Positions 8,510 to 17,012 of a stretch of 64,000 bases of DNA are shown here, in pieces. Below the pieces are notes generated by a model, which made no database searches, was not told the DNA's origin, and saw nothing but the letters and a program-made list of their open reading frames with translations. Both the position numbers and the translations under genes were made by a program. Source of the stretch: Candidatus Obscuribacterales bacterium. GTDB lineage: Bacteria > Cyanobacteriota > Vampirovibrionia > Obscuribacterales > Obscuribacteraceae. The stretch lies in the NCBI GenBank assembly GCA_019750335.1, contig JAIEOQ010000004.1, positions 397,112 through 461,111 on the forward strand, written 5' to 3'. How positions within the stretch are numbered: position 1 is the first letter of the stretch; the number at the start of each line of letters is the position of its first letter.

Positions 8510-9394
8510 TTAAGGATTCTCCTCGGCAAGCTCCAAAGCCTGCACTCCCTCAAGGTTTCCGCCTTTGAACTTCCAAAGAAGCGAACTCAATGGCGAAGCA
8601 ATTCTTTCACTCACCTGTTTGGCTAAAAGCCCCAAAGCGCACATAGATTCCTCATCTACGGCATTGCTGATAATCATCTGGTCGTTAGAAGGAATAACGG
8701 CAATAAGCCCGTCTTTGGCTTCCAATGTCTCTTCCAGGGACAAAATTGCCTGGGGAATACAGATAAGGGAAGAGATTAGCTCTTTGTTTTCTTCAAAGTT
8801 CAAACCGACCAGCCACGCTTGAATTTGGAGCGATTCAAACTTTAGTGGAAAGGCGCTGATGCCATCTTTCTCGATAATTGCCGAAATATTGCGGAAAGAA
8901 ATCTGTGTTAGCGTCTCGGCATCAGGCAAACATGAAAGTACATCGCCTTTGCGTAAAGGGGTGTTCTTCCCGTCTTTATGCAGCATAAACTGGGCAACCA
9001 AGTACTCATGCTCGCTGCGCAAGATTTCGGTATAAACAATCGGTCCTTTCGGACAGTCAGAACCGCTTCCCAGCTCATCCGGACTGGGCGGGTTGGCAAC
9101 AAAATTGCGCAAAACCGGCACTACGTTCTCGTATACAACCTGGGCGCCGTAGCGTGGCTCTTGTGCCGTCCACGTCAGGTCCTGAATAAACGGCTCCAAA
9201 ATATTGTCCAGGTCGGCAGGATTAGCATGATAGCGGTTGTAAGCATCTTGCAAAGACAGCTTTAACACCGGCTCATTCTCACCATAAGATAGATCTAGTG
9301 TTAATGGCGACGCGTTATTGAAAACAATCGGCAAGCCGGCAAGGCGTTCCCTGAAACGCTGTGTAAACTCATCTTCGCTCATCACATCCGGCAT
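8510..9394 (-). CDS. DUF1444-like protein (294 aa)
   Basis: Soluble protein with the layout of DUF1444/UPF0354 proteins: a short N-terminal region (FTQRFRERLAGL), a beta segment with LDLSYGE, then LSLQDAYNRYHANPADLDNILEPFIQDL, and a central PIVYTEILRSEHEYLVAQF region. Function of the family is unknown. Start: ATG at 9392-9394 is preferred because AAGGAG lies seven bases upstream; the frame extends 13 codons further without a good ribosome site. Family call by eye only. Confidence 0.65.
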   Translation of the reverse strand: MPDVMSEDEFTQRFRERLAGLPIVFNNASPLTLDLSYGENEPVLKLSLQDAYNRYHANPADLDNILEPFIQDLTWTAQEPRYGAQVVYENVVPVLRNFVANPPSPDELGSGSDCPKGPIVYTEILRSEHEYLVAQFMLHKDGKNTPLRKGDVLSCLPDAETLTQISFRNISAIIEKDGISAFPLKFESLQIQAWLVGLNFEENKELISSLICIPQAILSLEETLEAKDGLIAVIPSNDQMIISNAVDEESMCALGLLAKQVSERIASPLSSLLWKFKGGNLEGVQALELAEENP

Positions 9395-9496
9395 CGTTTG
9401 CTCCTTGTCGCCCATTTTGGCATGGAGCAGCATACTTTATAGAGATTCAATTCTCCAGATCCTGAAGAAAAAGGATAAGATAGTTAGCCGATTCAT

Positions 9497-9572
9497 GCGC
9501 TCGTAGCTCAGTGGATAGAGCATCCGCCTTCTAAGCGGAGGGTCGTTGGTTCGAATCCAACCGGGCGCGCCA
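9497..9572 (+). tRNA. tRNA-Arg (anticodon TCT)
   Basis: Complete cloverleaf: acceptor GCGCTCG pairs with CGGGCGC, D-arm GCTC/GAGC, anticodon stem TCCGC/GCGGA with loop CTTCTAA (anticodon TCT, reads AGA), T-arm GTTGG/CCAAC with loop TTCGAAT, discriminator G and encoded CCA. Confidence 0.97.
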
Positions 9573-9592
9573 TTATATAATGGATGCCTTGC

Positions 9593-9664
9593 GGGTCATT
9601 AGCTCAACGGTAGAGCAGTTGCCTCTTAAGCAATTGGTTCCGTGTTCGAATCACGGATGACCCA
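9593..9664 (+). tRNA. tRNA-Lys (anticodon CTT)
   Basis: Complete cloverleaf: acceptor GGGTCAT/ATGACCC, D-arm GCTC/GAGC, anticodon stem GTTGC/GCAAT with loop CTCTTAA (anticodon CTT, reads AAG), T-arm CCGTG/CACGG, discriminator A. CCA is not encoded. It lies 20 bp after tRNA-Arg, so co-transcription is likely. Confidence 0.96.
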
Positions 9665-9772
9665 AAGTTTTCAATATCCAATTGTGCTGTTGGACTTGCC
9701 TCATGCATGATGCTGTTGGCAAGGCTTTTGGTCTGGCATTGCCCATTTAGAAGCATTCCCAGGTGGGCTCCA

Positions 9773-10144
9773 ATAATGAAGATCCCTTTATTCAGCGCTT
9801 CCTTTGCCAGGAAGCGGAACAGATTTTTGCGCACAATCAACCCCCCACAACAAACAGAGGAGCCTGCTAAAACAGATAACAGCTGTCGCAATGAAGGCGC
9901 ACAATATCTTATGCGAGGCGTGGATAAAAACGAACTATCGGTAGATTTATTGAGTACAGTACACAACCAAACTTGCCCGCTCGAGCATACGCGCGCGACG
10001 GATAAGGTAGGTAAAGCGTACTGGCTCCAAAACACCAACCAGCAGACTTATAAGCCAGCTACCGCACGGTTCGACCCGCAACTTGAATACTATTACCATC
10101 AGCTCGGGCTTGATGATGAACCCCCATCAGAAAAGCCGTGGTGA
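9773..10144 (+). CDS. Hypothetical protein (123 aa)
   Basis: Not recognised. Short basic N-terminus (MKIPLFSASFARKRNRFLR) without a clear signal peptide, a low-complexity polar middle, and an acidic Pro-rich end (YYHQLGLDDEPPSEKPW). AGGTGGG lies about ten bases before the chosen ATG; the frame continues 22 codons upstream. Coding seems likelier than not because the tail is compositionally ordinary for a protein, but no homologous family comes to mind. Confidence 0.45.
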   Translation: MMKIPLFSASFARKRNRFLRTINPPQQTEEPAKTDNSCRNEGAQYLMRGVDKNELSVDLLSTVHNQTCPLEHTRATDKVGKAYWLQNTNQQTYKPATARFDPQLEYYYHQLGLDDEPPSEKPW

Positions 10145-10190
10145 CAGTGCAAGTGTCATAAGTTTTGGTCGCATCTAACTTCTACGCGGT

Positions 10191-10233
10191 ACACAAATGG
10201 CTAGGCACTTAATGTGGTGCCTAGCCATTGTGT
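10191..10233. repeat. Long perfect-core inverted repeat (hairpin)
   Basis: Arms of about 17-18 bp (ACACAAATGGCTAGGCAC and its near complement) surround the eight bases TTAATGTG. No T-run follows on the plus strand, so it is not a canonical terminator, although it could end the transcript of the preceding ORF or be a processing stem. Confidence 0.6.
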
Positions 10234-10407
10234 GTGAGGTTGCTTTGAGTCAGGATTCGTTGGTTGTAATTACAGTAGATGCTCGGGTTCCGGATCCTGT
10301 TCCCGGGAATTTTCTTCTTGAGATCTGAATTTATTTTTGCGGTTTTTTGCGTGCGGATGTCAGGTGGCGAATTGCGATGTGGTATTCTGAATGTCTTCTC
10401 TACTCAT

Positions 10408-10490
10408 GGGCGAGTGGCGAAATTGGCAGACGCGCCAGACTTAGGATCTGGTCCGCAAGGGTGAAGGTTCAAGTCCTTTCTCGCCCACCA
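10408..10490 (+). tRNA. tRNA-Leu (anticodon TAG), regenerated by island insertion
   Basis: Acceptor GGGCGAG/CTCGCCC, anticodon stem CCAGA/TCTGG with loop CTTAGGA (anticodon TAG, reads CUA), long variable arm (TCCGCAAGGGTG), T-arm GAAGG/CCTTT with loop TTCAAGT, discriminator A and encoded CCA. Its 3' part, from inside the anticodon stem onward, is exactly duplicated at 40868-40918. It is therefore the insertion site of the island, and the 3' half including CCA comes from the element. The displaced host copy lacks CCA. Confidence 0.97.
10437..10487 (+). repeat. attL: left 51-bp direct repeat within tRNA-Leu
   Basis: Identical over 51 bp to 40868-40918. It runs from the 5' strand of the anticodon stem through the variable and T arms to the discriminator base. 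Sequences diverge immediately on both sides (CC before and CCA after here; TT before and AG after at the right end). Confidence 0.93.
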
Positions 10491-10498
10491 CTTAAGTG

Positions 10499-10525
10499 AT
10501 CCAGCGAAAGCTGGATTTTCTTTTT
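10499..10525 (+). terminator. Terminator after tRNA-Leu
   Basis: ATCCAGC-GAAA-GCTGGAT stem-loop followed by TTTCTTTTT, eight bases after the CCA. Supplied by the island; the host's own terminator is now at 40940-40965. Confidence 0.85.
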
Positions 10526-10547
10526 GGGGGAGGCAAAAGGCGATTAT

Positions 10548-10567
10548 CCGATCAATAACCGATCAAA
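10548..10567. repeat. Putative integrase arm-type sites, left end
   Basis: The 20-bp string CCGATCAATAACCGATCAAA, two CCGATCA units 11 bp apart (one helical turn). It recurs exactly at 40734-40753 near the other end of the island, in the same orientation. Confidence 0.65.
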
Positions 10568-10740
10568 TTTGGAGTCGACATTTGCTGCACTTGACGGTGC
10601 GCTACCAATCTAAATGGTTATTGCTAGTTCCAAATCCATCAACGTCGAATTTCACCAGTCAGAGACATGGTGGCAATTGCGGATTTGCTATGGAAGAGGG
10701 CAATAGAGTCAATGAGCTTAGAAGAATAGAACTACAGAAA

Positions 10741-10793
10741 ACTCAAAATCAACCGGGATCAAACCCGTGTCGGTTCGACTCCGACCTTCGGCA
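10741..10793 (+). pseudogene. 3' fragment of a tRNA-Leu(CAA)-like gene
   Basis: Begins in an ACTCAAAATC anticodon-loop-like segment, continues through a variable-arm-like stem (CGGG/CCCG), a canonical T-arm (GTCGG, TTCGACT, CCGAC) and an acceptor 3' strand CTTCGGC plus A. No matching 5' acceptor GCCGAAG or D-arm precedes it, so it is a 3' relic, not a functional tRNA. Such fragments are typical scars of integration into tRNA genes, which hints at an earlier or nested insertion in a different tRNA-Leu. The identification of the isoacceptor rests on the CTCAAAA loop alone. Confidence 0.6.
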
Positions 10794-11322
10794 GGCTTTA
10801 GTTTCAAGGTTTTGAATAACACACATTTTGGGGTAGTTTTTCCCGCATGTGTGACTATTGTGTGACGGTAGAAAAAATTTGAGTGGAAAATGATTGGTGC
10901 GGAAACGTAAATCAAATCTGATCCCCAAGAAACGATCGAGTTCAGATGAATGCGTCCTCTGATTTCAAGGAAAGTAGCATAATCATTTGGCGGTAGCAGC
11001 CGCTGTTATCACTTGTTCGTAGCCTATCAGCATTTTTTATTCTCACAAATTCTCGAAACACATCTCTATTGAGTGATGAGCTATTTCAAGAACGGTTTAT
11101 GAAAATTCATTAGCCGCTGAGCTTGCGGGTAAAGGCTATTAGCAGTTTTCATCTTGAGAATGTCAACTGGCGTGCGTGTTGCACTAATTGTCAAAAACTG
11201 TCGGGTTTTTGCATGCGCTGCTCCCGTCGACTAGACGCCACCCTTTGCACGGACTTGGCTTCCAAAGATTCTATCGTGAATCTTTGCATAATAACCTGGT
11301 AGATCATTTAGCGCAGGCTGAC
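10794..11322. other. Non-coding left end of the island
   Basis: About 530 bp with no convincing gene on either strand. It contains a CACACAT/ATGTGTG inverted repeat near 10822-10852 and A+T-rich stretches. It follows the 3' end of the leftward helicase gene and probably includes integrase-binding or replication-related sequence, but nothing specific is recognisable. Confidence 0.5.
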
Positions 11323-13203
11323 CTATTTTCCTTTCTTTTTGCCTAAGGATTTCTGAAAGTGAGCGATACAGTCTGTTTTTGCCTTTTCAAGAACTGTGTT
11401 TTCGTCAATCGCCTGATAATCATCATTTCGTAGATCGCGACGCTTACCTGCCCTCTGTTCCGGCACGCCTACTTGCGTGGAAAATTCTTTGATTTTTTTG
11501 TTGACCCTCTGTGTTATCCACCTGTAATCGTTATACAGTGGATTAAACGTCCTGGTTTTCATCGGTTGTGTTATGCCAAGCGCGCGTGCAACGTCTATCG
11601 TGATGCTCTTTGCGCGCTCATTCAAATGAGCTCTGGATGCCTTGCGCTTAGCTGTTGGATGCGGTGCGGACTTCTGGAAGCTTCCAACGAGATCAGGATC
11701 TTGTTCAGCCAGCAAGCTGGCCAGCAACTCTTTTTCTTCTGGGGTCAGGTCCTTTATTCGTTCTAACAGCGATCCGACTTTTTCCTTGTTGACAAAATTG
11801 TGTTGCGTCTCGATTAGCTGTGAACCTACTTCAAGTAGCTTAGAATCGAGAAACTCATTACTTTCGCTTCCTCGTTCCCTAACAAACATTTCACCGGCAT
11901 TGTCCGGCTTCTCATCCGCTACAGGCTCAGAAAATAATCGCGTTTGCAGAAAGGCTTGCTCATCCTGGTCAAACAACCTAAATTCCTTGAATCGACTAAC
12001 TTGGTTCAGACCGGCATGAGATACGATATATGCTCGATCCGTACCGCCATTCTTTCTAATTACACGCCCCACGAACTGAATGTATGGGTTCAAGCTCTTA
12101 TACGGCCTGAAGATTGCAGCAACCCCAAGCGGTTTGTGATCAAAGCCCTCGCCGAGCATCCCGACGTTGATAATTACATCGAGCTGGTTCTTTTTAAGTT
12201 TGTCCAGGACTGCTGCGTTCTTTGGCAAGTCTTCTTTATCGGAACTCACCAAACCGACACTCAATCCCAGTTTCTCAAATGCGTTTTTCACTTGCTCGCG
12301 CGCATGCCGAATCGTCATGGCTGATGCGATGATCTGATGATGCTCGTTCTGGAATGCTTTTCGTAATTCATCCAGCTTCTCTTTTGCCTTGACTGCAATT
12401 GAATCGCAGCAATCATCAGACATAGAAACTTTGTTTTGAAACCAAGATTCCTCTGACAACTTCAGAATCTCGCTAAGAGTGTATTGTTTCTTGTTGTCGT
12501 CTTTGAATACAAGATGCACTTCCTGTGGTGTCACATCGTGATGGCTGAAGTTTCGTATAACACTGTCAGTGATGGCTTCTTCATATGTGTATTTGTAGAT
12601 TCTTTCCCCTTCAACCTTCTTACCATCGGTTCGGAACGGGGTACCCGTCAGTCCCACAATCTTCGCCTCGGGAAAGTAATCAATGACCGCCTTATATGTA
12701 TCAGCGGCTTGGTGGTGCGCTTCGTCTATCACCACCATATCTACAGCATCTTTGCATTCGGCAAACCATTTATTCAGGTCAAATAGCTGCTGGAAATTGG
12801 CAACAACCACTTGGTTATCGATCACATCGCCACTATTAGCTTTGTCATCCAAAATAAGCAGAAAGAGCGAAGACTTTAAGTCGGAAATATCAGGCTTCGA
12901 AAACAGCTCTAATTCCTCGTATTTGTTCGATGTGAGCTGCAAGTCCAAGTCGTCGCTAATTTGCTTAACCAGCTTCAAGTTTGGCGTGACGACCAGCACT
13001 TTGCCGCTACTCAGCTCAAATGGAGCTATTGCAACCAATACCGATTTACCGGTGCCAGTGGGCAATTGAATTAGCACTCGGCGCTCTGAATTTGCTTTTG
13101 CGTAGTGCTCACGTATTGCTGCATAAGCCTTCTGCTGGCACTTGCGAAGCTTTGCCTGTACTACAGTCTTTTTGAACGGATTGGTGCTTACTGCTTGGAT
13201 CAT
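11323..13203 (-). CDS. DEAH-box superfamily 2 helicase (type III restriction ResIII-like)
   Basis: 626 residues. Walker A PTGTGKS (residues ~48-54), Walker B DEAH (~160-163), motif III TGTP, and motif VI QFVGRVIR in the second RecA-like domain. The C-terminal ~180 residues are helical and basic (ending SLGKKKGK), with no recognisable nuclease motif. It resembles the translocase half of type I/III restriction enzymes or stand-alone defence helicases. Start: ATG at 13201-13203 has GAGGTGG upstream; a frame extension of 12 codons lacks a ribosome site. It is divergent from the five-gene operon beginning at 13500, sharing a ~300-bp control region. Confidence 0.85.
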   Translation of the reverse strand: MIQAVSTNPFKKTVVQAKLRKCQQKAYAAIREHYAKANSERRVLIQLPTGTGKSVLVAIAPFELSSGKVLVVTPNLKLVKQISDDLDLQLTSNKYEELELFSKPDISDLKSSLFLLILDDKANSGDVIDNQVVVANFQQLFDLNKWFAECKDAVDMVVIDEAHHQAADTYKAVIDYFPEAKIVGLTGTPFRTDGKKVEGERIYKYTYEEAITDSVIRNFSHHDVTPQEVHLVFKDDNKKQYTLSEILKLSEESWFQNKVSMSDDCCDSIAVKAKEKLDELRKAFQNEHHQIIASAMTIRHAREQVKNAFEKLGLSVGLVSSDKEDLPKNAAVLDKLKKNQLDVIINVGMLGEGFDHKPLGVAAIFRPYKSLNPYIQFVGRVIRKNGGTDRAYIVSHAGLNQVSRFKEFRLFDQDEQAFLQTRLFSEPVADEKPDNAGEMFVRERGSESNEFLDSKLLEVGSQLIETQHNFVNKEKVGSLLERIKDLTPEEKELLASLLAEQDPDLVGSFQKSAPHPTAKRKASRAHLNERAKSITIDVARALGITQPMKTRTFNPLYNDYRWITQRVNKKIKEFSTQVGVPEQRAGKRRDLRNDDYQAIDENTVLEKAKTDCIAHFQKSLGKKKGK

Positions 13204-13281
13204 AATGCCCACCTCGATTCTTGGACTCGAAGACACCATCCTACGCCTATTCGTGAACGTCTTCTTAGTTTTTCACATTTT

Positions 13282-13315
13282 GATCAGATCTTGATATCTG
13301 GCGGATATCTGATCC
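13282..13315. promoter_or_regulatory. Repeat-containing candidate operator between divergent helicase genes
   Basis: A GATCAGATC unit followed by two GATATCTG copies 3 bp apart makes an overlapping direct/inverted repeat cluster. It is centred in the 296-bp gap between the DEAH helicase and the SNF2 helicase genes, where both promoters must lie. A TTGACA occurs rightward near 13398 without a good -10. A regulator for it is not obvious. Confidence 0.4.
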
Positions 13316-13499
13316 GGTGCCGCATTCAGAGCACGAAAGAACAACCATCAATTAGTGCCTCATGCCATAAAACGGAACTACCAGATTACGCCATATTGAC
13401 AACGTGGTTTCAGAAGGACAAATAGAGACATACATGAGAAAATATGTGGCTCTCGTCAGAATACCTCAAGGCGAGTAATGGCCTCTCGGTTGTCAAAAA

Positions 13500-16400
13500 G
13501 TGATTAAACTAGAAGAACTCAACACCGGAATATCATTGGTTGGAATAGAGCCAACTTTAGTAGCCACTGTTGTCGCGGTGGTTCCGATTGGTGATGGTGC
13601 CGTGCAGGTAATTTACAAAACGCCGGATGGCACAATAAAAGATCGTTTGCTTGGAAGAGCAGACGAACCAAATATTAGCGTTGCTACTGCCGAGCGGCCC
13701 TGGTCATTTGATGGGGATGGCGAATCCTTTAAGCTGGCTGTTGAGGCGAAGCGCATAGATTTGGCTTTTCTATTTGATCCGATGATGGCAGTTCACACAT
13801 CAAACGTAGATCCGCTACCACATCAGATTACAGCTGTCTACGAATCAATGCTCCCAAATCAGCCGCTTCGCTTCGTCTTGGCTGACGATCCCGGTGCCGG
13901 CAAAACCATTATGGCCGGCCTCTACATTCGTGAGCTTCTGATGCGTGCTGATGCGCGACGCATCCTGATCGTTGCTCCTGGTAGCCTTGTTGAACAGTGG
14001 CGCGATGAGCTGTTTGAAAAGTTTGGTCTAGAGTTCCGTATCTTCTCTAAGGAGCTGGATGCAACATCTCCGAGTGGAAATCCATTCGAGGATCATGATC
14101 ACCTTATTGTTCGCCTGGACCAGATGTCTCGAAATGAGGAGCACCAAGAGAAACTCTGCTTGGCTGGCTGGGACCTAGTAGTTTTTGACGAAGCGCACAA
14201 ACTATCAGCACATTTTTACGGCTCCAAAATAGAGCGCACGGGGCGCTTTAAGCTCGCAGAGAAGATCGGTCAGCATACACGCCACTTATTGCTGATGACA
14301 GCAACGCCTCACAACGGCAAGGAAGAAGACTTTCAGTTGTTCTTGTCACTCCTGGACTCCGATCGCTTTTACGGTAAGTTTCGCGACGGCGTGCACAAGG
14401 TTGACTGTTCTGACCTGATGCGACGCATGGTCAAAGAGGAAATGGTGAAATTTGATGGAACGCCACTGTTTCCGGAACGCAGAGCGTACACAGTCAATTA
14501 CGCGCTCTCAGACATTGAAGCTGCTCTGTATGAAGCTGTCACCCAATACGTGCAAACGGAAATGGGCAAGGCTGATAACCTCGACAAGAAGCGAAAAGGA
14601 TCAGTCGGCTTTGCGCTAACCACACTGCAGCGCAGGCTAGCATCTAGCCCAGAAGCCATTTTTCAATCGTTGAAGCGCCGGCGTGAACGTCTTGAGCGCC
14701 GCTTGAGTGAAGATAAGCTCGGGATACGAGGACAACAATCCTATGCTGAAACGATTGTCGATATACCGGAAGATGACGATGATCTCACTGCCGAAGAACA
14801 AGAAAACCTTGAAGAAACACTGGTCGACGAGTCGACTGCTTCGCGCAGCGTTGCCGAACTCGAATTAGAAATTGAAATTCTCAAAGTACTGGAGCAGCAG
14901 GCAAAAAATGTCGTTGTGTCAGGACAAGATCGTAAATGGGAAGAGTTGTCGAGCATACTTCAACACGCACCCGATATGCACGATGCTGCCGGCCGCCAAC
15001 GAAAGCTGATTATCTTTTCTGAACATCGAGACACACTCAACTATCTCTACCAAAAGATTGCAGGTGTTCTTGGAAATCCAGATGCCATTGCCACTATTCA
15101 CGGTGGCACACATCGAGATGAGCGACTAAAGATTCAGGCAATGTTTCGTTCAGATCCTGATATACGCATTCTCATTGCTACTGACGCCGCCGGCGAGGGC
15201 GTGAACCTGCAGAATGCAAACCTGATGGTCAATTACGACTTGCCTTGGAATCCAAACAGACTCGAACAACGATTCGGTCGAATCCACAGAATCAATCAAA
15301 CTGAAGTTTGCCACCTATGGAATATTGTCGCCAAAGAAACTCGTGAGGGCGCCGTTTTCCACAGGCTGCTGGAAAAGCTTAGCGTCGAAAGCACTGCTCT
15401 AAAAGGGCGTGTATTCGATATCTTGGGCGAAGTATTTGAAGGAAACAGTCTCAAGGACTTGCTGGTTGAAGCCATCCGCTATGGCGACCAGCCGGAGGTC
15501 AGAGCACGCCTTGGACAGCGCGTCGAAAAAGCTTTTGATCACGACAAACTAAAAGACATTCTCAGTCGCAATGCACTCGCCCAGGAGAGCATGAATGCCG
15601 AACGTCTGTTCGCCGTGAAAGAAGAAATGGAAAAGGCCGAGGCAAGGCGTCTTCAGCCGTATTTTGTCCGTGCCTTCTTTACGAAAGCATTCGAGAGCCT
15701 TGGTGGCTCAATGTATCCACGTGAAGCAGGACGTTACGAAATAACACACGTTCCAGCGGCGATTCGCGAGCGGGATAGACTCATTACAGGCAGAAACAGA
15801 CGTGAAGCAGCTCCTGTACTCAAGCGCTATGAGCGAGTTTGCTTCACGCGGGAGGCGGTTCGTCCACTCGATAAACCCGGCTTGCCGTTTGCCCAAATGC
15901 TTCACCCAGGACACCCGCTTATGCTAACAGTAAGCGACCTACTCCTGGAACAGTACGGAAATCTCTTGCGCCAGGGCGCAATCCTTGTCGATCCAGCCGA
16001 TCCTGGAGAAGAACCGCATCTTTTGTTTCTGTTAACGCACGAAGTGAAATCTGGCGATGGCCAGGTATTGTCAAAACGCCTTCAGTTCGTCCGCGTTAAG
16101 CCGGATGGATCTGCAACCTTTGCAGGTTGGGCGCCGCACCTTGATTTGGAACCGCTTCCGACAGAGACAAGAACCCTGTTGACCGATACACTGTCGGCGT
16201 CCTGGATTCGTGCCGACCAAGAACAACGAGCTCTTGCTCTTGCTGCTACGGTACTTGTTCCTGAACACTTCAAAGAGATTTCAGAACGCCGTATCACTCA
16301 CGTTGATAAGACACTGGCTGCTGTACATGAGCGCCTCACCAAAGAAATCGATTTTTGGTCTGACCGTTGGATAAAACTGAAAGAAGACAAAGAAGCTGGC

Positions 16401-17012
16401 AAAGACGTTAGGCTGAATGTCGAAAATGCCAGGCGCATTGTGGGCGATCTCGAAGGTCGCCTAGAGAGCCGGAGAAAGGAGTTGTTGTCGATGAGGCATG
16501 TGACGTCAGCGACGCCTGTGGCCTTAGGCGGTGCACTGGTGATTCCTGCTGGGCTTCTCGCTAAATTGCGCGGAGAGCCAATGGATGATCAATCAGCATT
16601 CAGCTCAGACCCGGCAGCTAGAAGCCGAATCGAATTGCTTGCGATGAATGCAGTTCGCGCCGTTGAGGAGTCTAAAGGGTGTTATGTCCAAGATGTCTCT
16701 GCGCAAAAATGCGGATGGGATCTGACTTCTTATCCACCGGCCAACAATGGAAAGCAACAAGATGCACGACATATTGAGGTCAAGGGACGAATTAAGGGCG
16801 CTGCGACAATAACAATTACTCGCAATGAGATGCTTTATGGACTCAATCAGTCGGACAAGTTCATTCTAGCCTTGGTGCTCGTGGGTGAGGATGATTCGAT
16901 AGACGGACCCTACTATCTGACCAATCCCTTCGAAACAGAACCTGGGTGGGGTGTTTCATCAATCAACTATGATCTCAAATCTCTTATCCAGAAGGCCAAA
17001 CTTGTAAAATGA
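13500..17012 (+). CDS. SNF2/HepA-type helicase with C-terminal DUF3883 (nuclease-like) domain
   Basis: 1170 residues. SNF2-family ATPase: Walker A DDPGAGKT (129-136), DEAH (230-233), [15 protein letters not shown], and helicase C-terminal motifs ([38 protein letters not shown] given in part as [12 protein letters not shown] and [11 protein letters not shown]). A long acidic/coiled insert follows motif IV. The last ~110 residues match DUF3883: GWDLTS near 1072 and HIEVKGR near 1091, an arrangement like PD-(D/E)xK nucleases. Layout resembles the DrmD-type helicases of DISARM. GTG at 13500 is the first start after an in-frame stop; a 14-codon ATG frame ends just before it. Its TGA overlaps the next ATG (ATGA). 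Confidence 0.9.
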   Translation: MIKLEELNTGISLVGIEPTLVATVVAVVPIGDGAVQVIYKTPDGTIKDRLLGRADEPNISVATAERPWSFDGDGESFKLAVEAKRIDLAFLFDPMMAVHTSNVDPLPHQITAVYESMLPNQPLRFVLADDPGAGKTIMAGLYIRELLMRADARRILIVAPGSLVEQWRDELFEKFGLEFRIFSKELDATSPSGNPFEDHDHLIVRLDQMSRNEEHQEKLCLAGWDLVVFDEAHKLSAHFYGSKIERTGRFKLAEKIGQHTRHLLLMTATPHNGKEEDFQLFLSLLDSDRFYGKFRDGVHKVDCSDLMRRMVKEEMVKFDGTPLFPERRAYTVNYALSDIEAALYEAVTQYVQTEMGKADNLDKKRKGSVGFALTTLQRRLASSPEAIFQSLKRRRERLERRLSEDKLGIRGQQSYAETIVDIPEDDDDLTAEEQENLEETLVDESTASRSVAELELEIEILKVLEQQAKNVVVSGQDRKWEELSSILQHAPDMHDAAGRQRKLIIFSEHRDTLNYLYQKIAGVLGNPDAIATIHGGTHRDERLKIQAMFRSDPDIRILIATDAAGEGVNLQNANLMVNYDLPWNPNRLEQRFGRIHRINQTEVCHLWNIVAKETREGAVFHRLLEKLSVESTALKGRVFDILGEVFEGNSLKDLLVEAIRYGDQPEVRARLGQRVEKAFDHDKLKDILSRNALAQESMNAERLFAVKEEMEKAEARRLQPYFVRAFFTKAFESLGGSMYPREAGRYEITHVPAAIRERDRLITGRNRREAAPVLKRYERVCFTREAVRPLDKPGLPFAQMLHPGHPLMLTVSDLLLEQYGNLLRQGAILVDPADPGEEPHLLFLLTHEVKSGDGQVLSKRLQFVRVKPDGSATFAGWAPHLDLEPLPTETRTLLTDTLSASWIRADQEQRALALAATVLVPEHFKEISERRITHVDKTLAAVHERLTKEIDFWSDRWIKLKEDKEAGKDVRLNVENARRIVGDLEGRLESRRKELLSMRHVTSATPVALGGALVIPAGLLAKLRGEPMDDQSAFSSDPAARSRIELLAMNAVRAVEESKGCYVQDVSAQKCGWDLTSYPPANNGKQQDARHIEVKGRIKGAATITITRNEMLYGLNQSDKFILALVLVGEDDSIDGPYYLTNPFETEPGWGVSSINYDLKSLIQKAKLVK

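Noticed and set aside
9604..10038. Leftward 144-codon ORF
   Set aside because: Overlaps tRNA-Lys and the rightward 9773-10144 frame; composition unlike neighbours and no start context.
10718..10915. Leftward ORF containing AEGRSRTDTGLIPVDFEF
   Set aside because: This is the antisense translation of the tRNA 3' fragment at 10741-10793, a common artefact; no ribosome site.
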